Source of the DNA: Parcubacteria group bacterium ADurb.Bin192
Lineage (GTDB): Bacteria > Patescibacteriota > Patescibacteriia > 2-12-FULL-60-25
Length of the DNA stretch: 64,000 nt
NCBI GenBank assembly: GCA_002070095.1
Contig: MWCR01000008.1
Location: 1-64,000, forward strand
Reading direction: 5' to 3'
The notes below the pieces were generated by a model that saw only the letters and a program-made list of their open reading frames with translations, had not been told where the DNA came from and searched no databases. A program made the position numbers and the translations under genes. The stretch's first letter is position 1; every line of letters starts with the position of its first letter. Below are positions 8,745 to 16,046 of the stretch, piece by piece.

Positions 8745-9542
8745 ATGAATCCGGCCTACGCCTACATCTATGATGATTTTTTGGTGGATCGCAGATACCA
8801 AGAGATTTTGGATTCACTGGAAACCAAACTGGCGGCTTTGGGTTTGAGCGGGCGCATCGGCAGGTTGACTTTGTTCCGCAACTCCAAAGAGTTGGTCGAA
8901 GATTTTGTAGCTCAAGGGGTCAAGAACATTGTTTTGGTTGGTAATGATTATACTATAGATAAAGTTCTTTGGTTTTTGCCGGATTTGCCGGTTACCATGG
9001 GCTATATTCCTTTGGCGGAACCCTGGGGCATGGCTGGTTTGTTAAATATCCCAACCGGTCTGGGCGCTTGTGATATTTTAAGCGCTCGTTTGATCGAATC
9101 TTTGGATGTGGGCAAATTGGATGACCGCTATTTTTTATCGGAGATAATTTTTGAGAACACTACGGCCACCTTGGCTTTGGAAGGCGGATACAAGGTTACT
9201 CTGATACAGGGAGGAGTTTTGGAAATCAGAAACTTGGGGCAAGCGTCTTTTGATTCCGCCAAGCTGTCTGATGCTCAAGATGGTTTATTGGAGGCCGTAA
9301 TAACTCCCCGCGCGGGTTTTAAGAGCGGTTTTTTTCATAAATTAAGACCGGCTGAAAAACATGAAACCCGCATCATGTTTAAAGCCGGATCCATTCTGTC
9401 TGAACAGCCCATGGAGGGTTTGGCCGACAGATTCGCTATCAGCGGTTTTAATTTTAACGTCTCGGTTATTCCCAATAGATTAAAAGTCATTATGGGCAGA
9501 AAATTGGCCGGCTATAAAACTCCTAACGCAGGTGCAAATTAG
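8745..9542 (+). CDS. Diacylglycerol-kinase-fold protein, possibly non-catalytic
   Basis: 265 residues resembling the DAGK/YegS lipid kinase fold: an N-terminal alpha/beta domain (IYDDFLVDRRY, then a conserved VKNIVLVGNDYT strand-loop) and a beta-rich C-terminal domain ending in VIPNRLKVIMG. In active members the nucleotide loop reads GGDGT; here it is GNDYT, so the Gly-rich loop is degraded and catalysis is doubtful. Known relatives phosphorylate lipids at the membrane; the role here is not known. Follows bactofilin by 27 bases and is closed by a hairpin at 9563. Confidence 0.6.
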   Translation: MNPAYAYIYDDFLVDRRYQEILDSLETKLAALGLSGRIGRLTLFRNSKELVEDFVAQGVKNIVLVGNDYTIDKVLWFLPDLPVTMGYIPLAEPWGMAGLLNIPTGLGACDILSARLIESLDVGKLDDRYFLSEIIFENTTATLALEGGYKVTLIQGGVLEIRNLGQASFDSAKLSDAQDGLLEAVITPRAGFKSGFFHKLRPAEKHETRIMFKAGSILSEQPMEGLADRFAISGFNFNVSVIPNRLKVIMGRKLAGYKTPNAGAN

Positions 9543-9562
9543 ACGAATCTTTGAAGAATAAA

Positions 9563-9595
9563 AAATCCCCCGCAATTTTTAGGTGAAGGGGATTT
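9563..9595. terminator. Bidirectional terminator
   Basis: Stem AAATCCCC (9563-9570)/GGGGATTT (9588-9595). On the minus strand a run GATTTTTTATT follows, serving tRNA-Leu transcripts; on the plus strand it follows the DAGK-like gene. Confidence 0.75.
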
Positions 9596-9610
9596 ATATA
9601 CCATGAGTGA

Positions 9611-9663
9611 CACTCCCCATAGCTTCACGACGCGCAAAGCGCCAAGTGGAGCGACGGGGAGTG
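9611..9663 (-). repeat. Long three-part hairpin abutting the tRNA-Leu 3' end
   Basis: Almost perfectly self-complementary: CACTCCCC (9611-9618)/GGGGAGTG (9656-9663), then GCTTCAC/GTGGAGC, then GCGC AAA GCGC at the tip, separated by 3-base internal loops. The outer arm includes two bases of the encoded tRNA CCA end. No U-tract follows on either strand, so it is not a simple terminator. Confidence 0.7.
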
Positions 9664-9748
9664 GTGCTCGGAAGAGGACTTGAACCTCCAAGGGATTGCT
9701 CCCACTAGCACCTCAAGCTAGCGCGTATACCGATTCCGCCATCCGAGC
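9662..9748 (-). tRNA. tRNA-Leu (anticodon GAG)
   Basis: Minus-strand cloverleaf with 7-bp acceptor stem GCTCGGA/TCCGAGC, a long variable arm typical of class II tRNAs, T-loop GTTCAAGTC, anticodon loop TTGAGGT giving GAG, and an encoded CCA. Reads CUU and CUC codons. Confidence 0.95.
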
Positions 9749-9847
9749 GTATTTTTGTGCGGTTAGAATAGCAATCCTTTGGTTACTTGGCAAGATTCGC
9801 TAATTAAGTTAATATTTGGGTCGCCGGTTAAGTGAATTGTTTTTTAT

Positions 9848-9924
9848 GGACGCCTAGCTCAGTTGGTTAGAGCATCTCGTTTACACCGAGAGGGTCAGGG
9901 GTTCGAATCCCTTGGCGTCCACCA
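9848..9924 (+). tRNA. tRNA-Val (anticodon UAC)
   Basis: Acceptor stem GGACGCC/GGCGTCC, D-loop AGTTGGTTAGA, anticodon stem TCTCG/CGAGA with loop TTTACAC (anticodon TAC), T-loop GTTCGAATC and an encoded CCA end. Reads GUA and GUG. Confidence 0.97.
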
Positions 9925-9954
9925 TCAAAAAAATGCCGAAAGGCATTTTTTTGA
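9925..9954. terminator. Bidirectional terminator after tRNA-Val
   Basis: Perfect 13-bp stem TCAAAAAAATGCC/GGCATTTTTTTGA with a GAAA tetraloop. It begins at the base after the tRNA CCA and lies six bases from the convergent peptidase stop, so it should serve both. Confidence 0.9.
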
Positions 9955-9960
9955 TGTGAG

Positions 9961-10899
9961 TCAAAAAATATTTTTTAATAGCAGGCTGACGGCTTGGTTC
10001 AGGAATTGGTCTTGGATTTGCTCCAGGTCATCTTTTGGTGAATGATAAACCGTCATTAATCGATCCATGTCTCCGTGCATGATGCGAACCTTGGATTTGA
10101 TGGTTTTGGGATTTTTTAAAGGAAAAGCCAGATGTACCAAGTCGCCTTGATCGGTTATTTTGGTCGGACCGTTACCCAAAGAATCCGCCACCCATATTTT
10201 TTGCGCGGATTTAAGGAGTTTGGCGTGTTTTTTTTCAAATTCACGATAACCCTTGCCCCAATAGGCTGGTTCTTGGTCGTAGGACAGTTCTTCACTGCCG
10301 GATAAAACGAAGAGGTTGCTTTTTAAGATTTCTGGTTGTTGCAGGAAAGCGGCCATGGTCACAGCCACACCCGAGCCGTTGTCCGTGGCGCCTGTTTCGA
10401 TGGAATCGAAATGAGCAAAGATGATATTTTTTGGATTGTTATGATTGCCAATTAAAATATTGGCCGTGGTAAAGTTTTCGGGCGTGACTTTGACTTGGGC
10501 TTTGATTTTTTCAGCTTTGAGCAAAAATGGTAAGTCTGCTCGGCTGATGGCTATGGCCGGTTGCCGGTAGAGGTTGGCCTGGGATATCTGGTCGCTCCAA
10601 GGATTAAAATTAATATTGGGTTTATCGCATTCCACCCAAGAACTGATAATACTGGCTTTGTCCGTTATTGTTCCGCTTTTAAAACAGGCGCCTTTGCAGG
10701 GTATGGCGTGTTGGTCGGCTGTCAGGCGGGCCAAAGTAAAGCGCGGTATTTTATTTTTAAATTTTTCAACGCGATAATGAATCCGCAGTTCATCCAGTTC
10801 ATGACACAAAAAAGCTACGCACAATGCCTCGCGTTTACCGGTGCGCGGCGCCAAATCCACTAATTGCTTGAGTATTTTACCGGCGGTTGTCTGTTTCAT
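9961..10899 (-). CDS. M28-family metallopeptidase (aminopeptidase-like)
   Basis: 312 residues, a zinc-dependent exopeptidase of the M28 (bacterial leucyl aminopeptidase-like) family. Metal and catalytic landmarks are visible in order: the His-Asp of AHFDSIETGA, the bridging Asp of ATDNGSG, the Glu pair of SGSEELS, an Asp in VADSLGNG and the late His in VYHSPKDD. There is no signal peptide, so it probably works in the cytoplasm on peptides. It shares the 9925 terminator with tRNA-Val. No ribosome site is evident before the ATG at 10899. Confidence 0.85.
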   Translation of the reverse strand: MKQTTAGKILKQLVDLAPRTGKREALCVAFLCHELDELRIHYRVEKFKNKIPRFTLARLTADQHAIPCKGACFKSGTITDKASIISSWVECDKPNINFNPWSDQISQANLYRQPAIAISRADLPFLLKAEKIKAQVKVTPENFTTANILIGNHNNPKNIIFAHFDSIETGATDNGSGVAVTMAAFLQQPEILKSNLFVLSGSEELSYDQEPAYWGKGYREFEKKHAKLLKSAQKIWVADSLGNGPTKITDQGDLVHLAFPLKNPKTIKSKVRIMHGDMDRLMTVYHSPKDDLEQIQDQFLNQAVSLLLKNIF

Positions 10900-10913
10900 A
10901 AGTTATAAATTTA

Positions 10914-10946
10914 ACAAAAAAAAGAGCGGACGTAAATACGAACCGC
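10914..10946 (-). terminator. Terminator of the 242-aa gene
   Basis: Minus-strand stem AGCGG/CCGCT with a 13-base loop, followed by C and nine Ts, just behind the stop codon. Confidence 0.8.
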
Positions 10947-11674
10947 TAGACGATGAACCCCGCTTGGCGGAGCACGGGTTGGCAGGAGGCGTGGTACCAG
11001 CCGTCAAAGGGCGTGGTCGGCAGGCGGACGATCAGCGGCTCCAGGCCGTAATCGCGTTTGAGCTCGGTGATGGCGCGTTCCACGATATGGCACTTGAAGG
11101 TGCCGGCCGTTTCGAAGTCTTCGACCATGACAGCGTGAGCCAAGAACAGGGCCAGGAGCGGCTTGTAGTACACTTCGGCCCGCCCGCCCCGGGCATGGAG
11201 CCAGTCCGAGATGTCCAGCAGCGTGTATTGATCCAGGCCGGCGGCCGAGCGCAGCTGCCGGTGGAACTGGGCCAGGGCCACGCCGTGGCGGGTGCTGAGA
11301 CGGTTCAGGGGTTGGCCGTCGTGCCGCTTGGGACTGTCCATGAGACAAAAGCCCGGCCCGGTGTAGCCGCCCTTGCGTCCTTGTCTTTCGGCCACGCGCG
11401 ATTCCACCAGCTGACGTTTCTCGCGGTTGGAAAAACAGAACTTGTCCTGGTTGTAGGTGAACCAGACCGGCGGGAGATCCGCCCGGCGAGACATGTCCAG
11501 GAAGGTCATGTCTTCCATTCTGGCTGACGCTACGTGCCGGGCAATGGTCAGAAAGGGCCGGTCAAAGGGAAAGGGGAAATCGTGCAAAAAGCCGTCCATG
11601 CGCTCCAGTAAGCCCGGTTGGGCGCGTCTTCGCATAATCTCTTGCACGGCCGCCTCCATGCTGTCCGCGTACAT
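10946..11674 (-). CDS. Protein of unknown function (242 aa)
   Basis: Not recognised. The product is soluble, rich in Arg, His, Phe and Asp, with no signal peptide or membrane segment; the mixed helical pattern suggests a globular cytoplasmic protein. The start at 11674 is chosen for the strong ribosome site GAGGAGGA eight bases upstream. An in-frame ATG at 11734 would add 20 residues and runs through the leader terminator. GC content and codon choice (CGC, CTG, GCC) are visibly higher than in the neighbours, suggesting acquisition from another lineage. It is a single-gene unit with its own leader attenuator and terminator. Confidence 0.75.
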   Translation of the reverse strand: MYADSMEAAVQEIMRRRAQPGLLERMDGFLHDFPFPFDRPFLTIARHVASARMEDMTFLDMSRRADLPPVWFTYNQDKFCFSNREKRQLVESRVAERQGRKGGYTGPGFCLMDSPKRHDGQPLNRLSTRHGVALAQFHRQLRSAAGLDQYTLLDISDWLHARGGRAEVYYKPLLALFLAHAVMVEDFETAGTFKCHIVERAITELKRDYGLEPLIVRLPTTPFDGWYHASCQPVLRQAGFIV

Positions 11675-11835
11675 CGGTTGTCCTCCTCGCAGTTGAAAGG
11701 GCGAAAAAAAATGACCTCGCGTTTGCGGGGCCATCCTTAATTTTCCTGTGTATTTTGAAAAACTAAAGACGGCCTCGTTTAATAAAGAGGTTCATTACAA
11801 AAATAATATTGCTTTTCACGAAGATCATACCCGAT
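11675..11835 (-). promoter_or_regulatory. Leader with attenuator upstream of the 242-aa gene
   Basis: Minus-strand leader. A possible promoter is TGTAAA, 17 bases, TATGAT. It is followed by a CCTC/GAGG hairpin and then a strong intrinsic terminator, GGCCCCGC-AAAC-GCGAGGTC plus eight Ts (about 11702-11732). The ribosome site comes 40 bases later. An in-frame ATG (11732-11734) opens at the very start of the terminator stem, so translation of the leader could melt it. Confidence 0.6.
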
Positions 11836-11898
11836 AAATTTTATTTTTACATGGCTCGATTTATTTGTAAAGTGGGCAACAGTTGTGGGTAAATATGT

Positions 11899-11904
11899 TA
11901 TAAT
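11899..11904 (+). promoter_or_regulatory. Extended -10 box of the MBL gene
   Basis: TGTTATAAT with TATAAT at 11899-11904, ten bases before ATG 11915. Extended -10 type; no good -35. Confidence 0.6.
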
Positions 11905-11914
11905 CCAGTTTGAT

Positions 11915-12742
11915 ATGAGCATCAAAATTATAGCTTTGGGTTCAGGAGTGTGCGCCAATGGCTGTGCTCCGGGTCCGCGTCGTTTTCCTCCCGGTTTTTT
12001 AATAGATTACAATCAACAATTGCTTTTGATGGATGCCAGCGAAGGCATCAGGTATCGCATCGAGGATGCGGGGTATGATTATGGTTTACTGCAAGAGGTT
12101 TTTTTAAGTCATGTTCATCCTGATCACGCGGCCATTGCTCAATTATTGCAAGCCAAATTATGCCGGGCTTTATGGGGCGAACCCAAGGCCGGTGTGGAAA
12201 TGATGAATGTCTATTTGCACGAAGCTTCGGTGCAGGGCTTTGAACAATCTTGGGCTTGGCATCATCCGGAAGCCGGAGAAAAAATGAATCATTTTCCCGA
12301 CAAGTTTAATTTTAATATTCAGCCTATTCGCGGATCTTGGGAGAAAGAGGTGTTTTCGGGTTTAACAATTAAGGCGTTCGGTGTGTATCATGGTTTTGGC
12401 CAGCATCCGGCCTTGGGTTTCAGAATTCAAACCAAAGAAGGCGTGATCGTGTATACGGGTGACACGGGCATTGTTGACTCTTTGTTTGAGAACGTGGAAA
12501 AAGCCGATTTGTTGATTGCTGATTGCGGTACCAGAATAGGCCGTGAAGAGACCGGCGGCTATGGTCACATGGGCCCAGGCCAGTGCGGTTTGCTGGCTTA
12601 TCGCGGGCAGGTTAAGGAATTGTGGTTAACTCACTATGTTGGCTTTGATGCACCGGCGGCCATGGAATCTGAAGCACGTAAATCCGGTTTTGCAGGAGAA
12701 CTCAAAGTAGCTACGGATGGCTTGGTTTGGGAAAGGAGTTAA
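11915..12742 (+). CDS. Metallo-beta-lactamase-fold hydrolase (RNase Z-like)
   Basis: 275 residues with the MBL metal-binding plan: SHVHPDHAA (HxHxDH), a later Asp in VYTGDTGI and a His in LTHYVG. The N-terminal ALGSG strand-turn and the spacing of motifs resemble the ribonuclease Z/arylsulfatase branch; whether it cuts tRNA 3' ends is an inference only. The PGPRRFPPGF segment after the first strand is a family-like insertion. No ribosome site; TATAAT lies ten bases before ATG 11915, so the longer reading from 11885 is unlikely to be translated. Confidence 0.75.
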   Translation: MSIKIIALGSGVCANGCAPGPRRFPPGFLIDYNQQLLLMDASEGIRYRIEDAGYDYGLLQEVFLSHVHPDHAAIAQLLQAKLCRALWGEPKAGVEMMNVYLHEASVQGFEQSWAWHHPEAGEKMNHFPDKFNFNIQPIRGSWEKEVFSGLTIKAFGVYHGFGQHPALGFRIQTKEGVIVYTGDTGIVDSLFENVEKADLLIADCGTRIGREETGGYGHMGPGQCGLLAYRGQVKELWLTHYVGFDAPAAMESEARKSGFAGELKVATDGLVWERS

Positions 12743-12748
12743 GCGTGT

Positions 12749-12754
12749 TATAAT
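12749..12754 (+). promoter_or_regulatory. Extended -10 box before the 93-aa gene
   Basis: TGTTATAAT with TATAAT at 12749-12754, nine bases before ATG 12764; same arrangement as 11899. Confidence 0.6.
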
Positions 12755-12763
12755 ATTGTTATT

Positions 12764-13045
12764 ATGTTAACAAGAATACTTATCGGCTTGGCCTTGGCCG
12801 TGATTGGAGCCGTAATTGTGATAAAGACAAACAAGCTTTATGAGTGGTTCGGGTCCATTGATTGGGCGGATCGCAATCTGGGAGCCGGAGGTTCTCGTTT
12901 GATCTACAGAGTGGTTGGTGTGTCTATCAGCTTGATCGGGTTTATGTGGGCGACCAATTTATGGACGCCTTTTTTACGGGCCACCATCGGCGAATGGTTG
13001 AATTTGAACCCTAAAAATGATTACGAGTATTATTTGGAGCAATAA
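12764..13045 (+). CDS. Small membrane protein (93 aa)
   Basis: Not assigned to a family. Two hydrophobic spans (about residues 4-21 and 44-65) flank a short polar loop containing EWFGSIDWADRNLGAGG; the C terminus is polar and acidic. Such two-span proteins are frequent in Patescibacteria. It starts nine bases after a TATAAT box and is followed after two bases by a methyltransferase gene, so the two are cotranscribed. Confidence 0.65.
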   Translation: MLTRILIGLALAVIGAVIVIKTNKLYEWFGSIDWADRNLGAGGSRLIYRVVGVSISLIGFMWATNLWTPFLRATIGEWLNLNPKNDYEYYLEQ

Positions 13046-13047
13046 CT

Positions 13048-13620
13048 ATGCGGGGCTTTGTTTTAAAAAGCGGTACTGAATTGATTAATCCCTTTAAACT
13101 TTTGGAGCGTGTTGGCATACGCCAAACTTGGCACGTGGCTGATTTGGGTTGCGGTTCGACCGGTCATTTTGTTTTGCCGGCCGCTCAGATGGTTGGCCCG
13201 GACGGTGAAGTATACGCCGTGGATATCAGACGCGATTTTTTAGAACATGTGGCTCACACGGCCAAGCAAGAGCAGTTTTTTAATATCAAAACCGTCTGGT
13301 CTGACATGGATGTTTACGGAGCGACGCGCATTCCGGAGAGTTCTTTGGATTTGTGTCTTTTGATCAATAATTTATTTCTATCGCAAAATCGTCCGTCTTT
13401 GATCAGGGAGATGGCCAGGCTGACCAAGCCGGGCGGGCGCGTGGTAATTGTGGAATGGAAAGCATCGGCCACGCCTATCGGTCCGCCGGTTGAGCGTCGG
13501 TTGAGCGTCGAGCAGAGCAAGGTTATCTGTCAGAGCCCGTATTTTGAGTTATTGGACGAAGTGGATGTGGGTCATTCTCATTATGGTCTGCTGTACGAAA
13601 GAACCGAATCTCCGGTCTAG
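13048..13620 (+). CDS. Class I SAM-dependent methyltransferase
   Basis: 190 residues with a Rossmann methyltransferase core: motif I VADLGCGSTG (about residues 30-39), motif II acidic end VYAVDIR, a post-II DMDVYG, and motif IV/V region LDLCLLINNLF with the downstream KPGGRVVIVEW strand. Closest in style to UbiE/COQ5-like small-molecule methyltransferases; the substrate cannot be read from the sequence. Directly follows the 93-aa membrane protein. Confidence 0.8.
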   Translation: MRGFVLKSGTELINPFKLLERVGIRQTWHVADLGCGSTGHFVLPAAQMVGPDGEVYAVDIRRDFLEHVAHTAKQEQFFNIKTVWSDMDVYGATRIPESSLDLCLLINNLFLSQNRPSLIREMARLTKPGGRVVIVEWKASATPIGPPVERRLSVEQSKVICQSPYFELLDEVDVGHSHYGLLYERTESPV

Positions 13621-13679
13621 TGATTTTTAGCTCTTGCCAAGCCGGGGGTTTTTAGGCAATCTATGGCTAATAAAAAAAT

Positions 13680-14084
13680 ATGATGAATCTATTAAGCTTG
13701 AGTTTTTGGTTCCAGCTGCAGCCTCCCATGTTTTTGGGCTGGATAGGGACCGTTTTATTGATAGTATTTTCTCTGATGGCCGTGATCGGTTTGGCGGTTA
13801 AAATTTACGGAGCCAAATCAAGTTTGGAAAAATACAGAAAGAGAGCCGTGCAAAAGGCGGGAAGCCTGTTGCTCACCATGGGTTTGGCCGGATTGATGTT
13901 TTACTTTTTTACCTATGAACGCCTGCCTATCTTGAGTATGAGGATTTGGTTGATGGTGTGGCTGGGCGTTTTGGTTTTATGGACCTGGAGTATTTATCAG
14001 TTTATTAAAATAGAAATACCCAGGGTTGAGGCTTTGAGACAAGAAAGAGAAAAGTTGGAAAAGTGGTTGCCCAAAAAGAAATAA
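13680..14084 (+). CDS. Membrane protein of unknown function (134 aa)
   Basis: Three or four hydrophobic spans (about residues 16-40, 62-80, 85-108) and a basic, coiled C-terminal tail (REKLEKWLPKKK). No family recognised. Six bases before yraN, so probably cotranscribed with it. Start at ATG 13680 or the adjacent ATG 13683; no ribosome site. Confidence 0.6.
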   Translation: MMNLLSLSFWFQLQPPMFLGWIGTVLLIVFSLMAVIGLAVKIYGAKSSLEKYRKRAVQKAGSLLLTMGLAGLMFYFFTYERLPILSMRIWLMVWLGVLVLWTWSIYQFIKIEIPRVEALRQEREKLEKWLPKKK

Positions 14085-14090
14085 GCGGCC

Positions 14091-14447
14091 ATGTCGTGCA
14101 AGAATAAAATTTTAGGCCAAAGCGGCGAAAACATGGCCGCTTTGTTTTTTGAGCAAAAAGGTTATGTAGTGGAGGAGCGTAATTGGCGTTGCAAGGCCGG
14201 GGAGATAGATTTAATTATTCGTAAAGCCTCGGAGTGGAGGTTTGTGGAGGTCAAAACCCGCAGCTCAGATAAGTTTGGCCTGCCGGAAGAGGCCTTAACA
14301 GCCGTTAAACGTGCTCATTTCAGGCAGGCGATTGAATGGTATGTGGCAAAAAATAGAGGCAAAATTAATGATTTTCATGCGGACGTGGTGGCTATCTTGC
14401 TGGATAGTCAGACATTTACAGTAAGGTGGTTGCCGGACAGTTTGTAA
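14091..14447 (+). CDS. yraN: YraN/UPF0102 family nuclease-like protein
   Basis: 118 residues matching UPF0102, a restriction-endonuclease-like fold. The conserved signatures are present: GENMAALFFEQKGY at the start, RNWRCKAGEIDLI (the E-x-D core) and FVEVKTRSSDKFG (the ExK element). Its cellular role is poorly defined; it is a presumed nuclease linked to DNA processing. Ends before a strong AT-rich bidirectional terminator shared with queA. Confidence 0.85.
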   Translation: MSCKNKILGQSGENMAALFFEQKGYVVEERNWRCKAGEIDLIIRKASEWRFVEVKTRSSDKFGLPEEALTAVKRAHFRQAIEWYVAKNRGKINDFHADVVAILLDSQTFTVRWLPDSL

Positions 14448-14473
14448 AAAGATCGCCTCACGCTTTATTATTT

Positions 14474-14511
14474 AAATAAAAAATCGTACAACGATACGTA
14501 ATTTTTTATTT
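14474..14511. terminator. Bidirectional terminator between yraN and queA
   Basis: 11-bp stem AAATAAAAAAT/ATTTTTTATTT with an inner TCGT/ACGA hairpin; suits both convergent genes. AT-rich words (ATTTGATATTTGATAATTG) follow. Confidence 0.75.
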
Positions 14512-14530
14512 GATATTTGATAATTGATAT

Positions 14531-15622
14531 TTATTCAGTTATCAGCATGGCGTCGCCAAAAGAGTAGAATCTGTAATCATTATTGATGGCTTCTTGGTAG
14601 GCTTTGAGTACAAATTGGCGTCCTTGATCCGGCTCCGTCATTTTGCTTTGCGCCAAAGCGCTGACCAACATGATCAGGGTCGACTGGGGTAGATGAAAAT
14701 TAGTCACCATGGTATCTATCACGTAAAACACGTCGCCCGGTTTGATAAAAATATTGGTAAAACCTTGAAAGGGTTTTAATTGATTGTCATTAGCTCTGGC
14801 CGCGCCTTCCAGAGCACGAACCGAAGTCGTGCCCACGGCGATTACCCGTCCGCCGTCTTTTTTGACTTGTTTAATCAGTTGACAGGTTTCAGGTGATACT
14901 TCGATCCATTCGGCGTGCATGGTGTGGTCTTCGATTTTTTCAGCTTGCACGGGCTTAAAAGTACCCAGGCCCACATGCAAGGTCACCCGGGCGAATTTCA
15001 GGCCTTGATTTTTAAGTTTGGTTATCAGCTCATCGGTAAAGTGAAAACCGGCCGTGGGCGCGGCCGCGGAGCCGGTTTTTTCGGCATACACGGTTTGATA
15101 ATCTTGAGCATCGGCCGGCGCTTGTTCCACATAGGGAGGAGTGGGGATCTGCCCGTACTTGTCGGTCAGTTCAAATACTTTTTCGGTTGGCAGATCAAAA
15201 TGAATTAAAAGCGTGCCGTCAGCCTGTTTATCCGCGACCCGCCCTTGGAAATCAGGGCTTATGATTATCGAATCATTGATTTTAAGTTTTTTAGCCGGCT
15301 TGGCCAGGGCCAGCCAATTATCACCTTCCGGTCTAAGCAGAAAAATTTCGATGGCAACTCCCGGAGCATCGGATTTGACGCGTTGTGCTTCTTCCGGCCG
15401 CCAGGGGCGAATGGCGGGCAATCTGGCTTTAAAGACCTTGGTGTCGTTAACAATCAGTAAGTCGCCCGGTTTTAGGTAATCAGGCAGGTCGTAAAAATGC
15501 CTGTGTTCAAGGCTTTTTTGAGCACAATTAAGAACCATTAACTTGGAATGGTCGCGAGGCCGGACCGGGGTTTGAGCGATTCTGTCCTCGGGCAGGTCGT
15601 ACCAAAAATCTCGGGTTAACAT
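14531..15622 (-). CDS. queA: S-adenosylmethionine:tRNA ribosyltransferase-isomerase
   Basis: Transfers and isomerises the ribosyl part of SAM onto preQ1 in tRNA, giving epoxyqueuosine at the wobble base. 363 residues. Family signatures: the N-terminal FWYDLPEDRIAQTPV, DLLIVNDTKVFKARL, the AAPTAGFHFT motif, HVGLGTFKPV, and MVTNFHLPQSTL near the C terminus. I place the start at 15622 (MLTRDFWYD); the longer ATG at 15658 adds a non-conserved tail. No other queuosine gene lies in the window. Confidence 0.93.
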   Translation of the reverse strand: MLTRDFWYDLPEDRIAQTPVRPRDHSKLMVLNCAQKSLEHRHFYDLPDYLKPGDLLIVNDTKVFKARLPAIRPWRPEEAQRVKSDAPGVAIEIFLLRPEGDNWLALAKPAKKLKINDSIIISPDFQGRVADKQADGTLLIHFDLPTEKVFELTDKYGQIPTPPYVEQAPADAQDYQTVYAEKTGSAAAPTAGFHFTDELITKLKNQGLKFARVTLHVGLGTFKPVQAEKIEDHTMHAEWIEVSPETCQLIKQVKKDGGRVIAVGTTSVRALEGAARANDNQLKPFQGFTNIFIKPGDVFYVIDTMVTNFHLPQSTLIMLVSALAQSKMTEPDQGRQFVLKAYQEAINNDYRFYSFGDAMLITE

Positions 15623-15692
15623 GGCCCAAGAATAACCCAAACCTTTAAGTCTTGCCAAGTGTCAAAACCTTTGATATTCTGTGGCAACCAAT

Positions 15693-16001
15693 ATGAAAGC
15701 CAATGTTCACCCAACCTATTACCCGGATGCCAAGATTATTTGCGCTTGCGGCAACGAGATGACCGTGGGATCAACGGTTAAGGAAATTCGCGTTGAATTG
15801 TGCGCCAATTGCCATCCTTTTTATACAGGTAAAAAAGTTTTGATTGACACGGAAGGTCGTGTTGAAAAATTCAAGAAGAAGACCGAAATCAAAGATTCGA
15901 AAAAGTCTGTTTTGGGTAAAAAGGCCAAGACCGAAAAGCGTGCCAAGGCCAAGGCCGAGAAGAGAGCGGCCAAGCAGCCAGAAATGCTGATCGAAGAGTA
16001 G
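15693..16001 (+). CDS. rpmE: Ribosomal protein bL31, zinc form, with Lys-rich tail
   Basis: Large-subunit protein at the 50S-30S interface. 102 residues against the usual 65-75: the bL31 core occupies the first 55 residues, with CxC (ICACGNE) and CxxC (LCANCHPF) cysteines of the zinc-binding form, and is followed by a Lys/Ala-rich tail of about 45 residues. Start at ATG 15693, where bL31 similarity begins; GTG 15681 is in frame. Closed by a terminator just before prfA. Confidence 0.93.
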   Translation: MKANVHPTYYPDAKIICACGNEMTVGSTVKEIRVELCANCHPFYTGKKVLIDTEGRVEKFKKKTEIKDSKKSVLGKKAKTEKRAKAKAEKRAAKQPEMLIEE

Positions 16002-16011
16002 ATACAGTTGA

Positions 16012-16045
16012 GTCCCCAGCACACCATGCCGGGGACGTGTTTTTA
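16012..16045 (+). terminator. Terminator between rpmE and prfA
   Basis: Stem GTCCCC/GGGGAC (16012-16017, 16031-16036) followed by GTGTTTTTAT; the T-run ends directly at the prfA start, so prfA transcription must read through or begin inside. Confidence 0.75.
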
Positions 16046-16046
16046 T

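Noticed and set aside
9611-9663. Rho-independent terminator for tRNA-Leu
   Set aside because: No T-run on either strand after the hairpin; the terminator at 9563-9595 fills that role.
10841-11527. 228-codon plus-strand ORF opposite the 242-aa gene
   Set aside because: Mirror of a GC-rich gene that has a strong ribosome site and terminator on the minus strand; composition is low-complexity Gly/Val/Gln.
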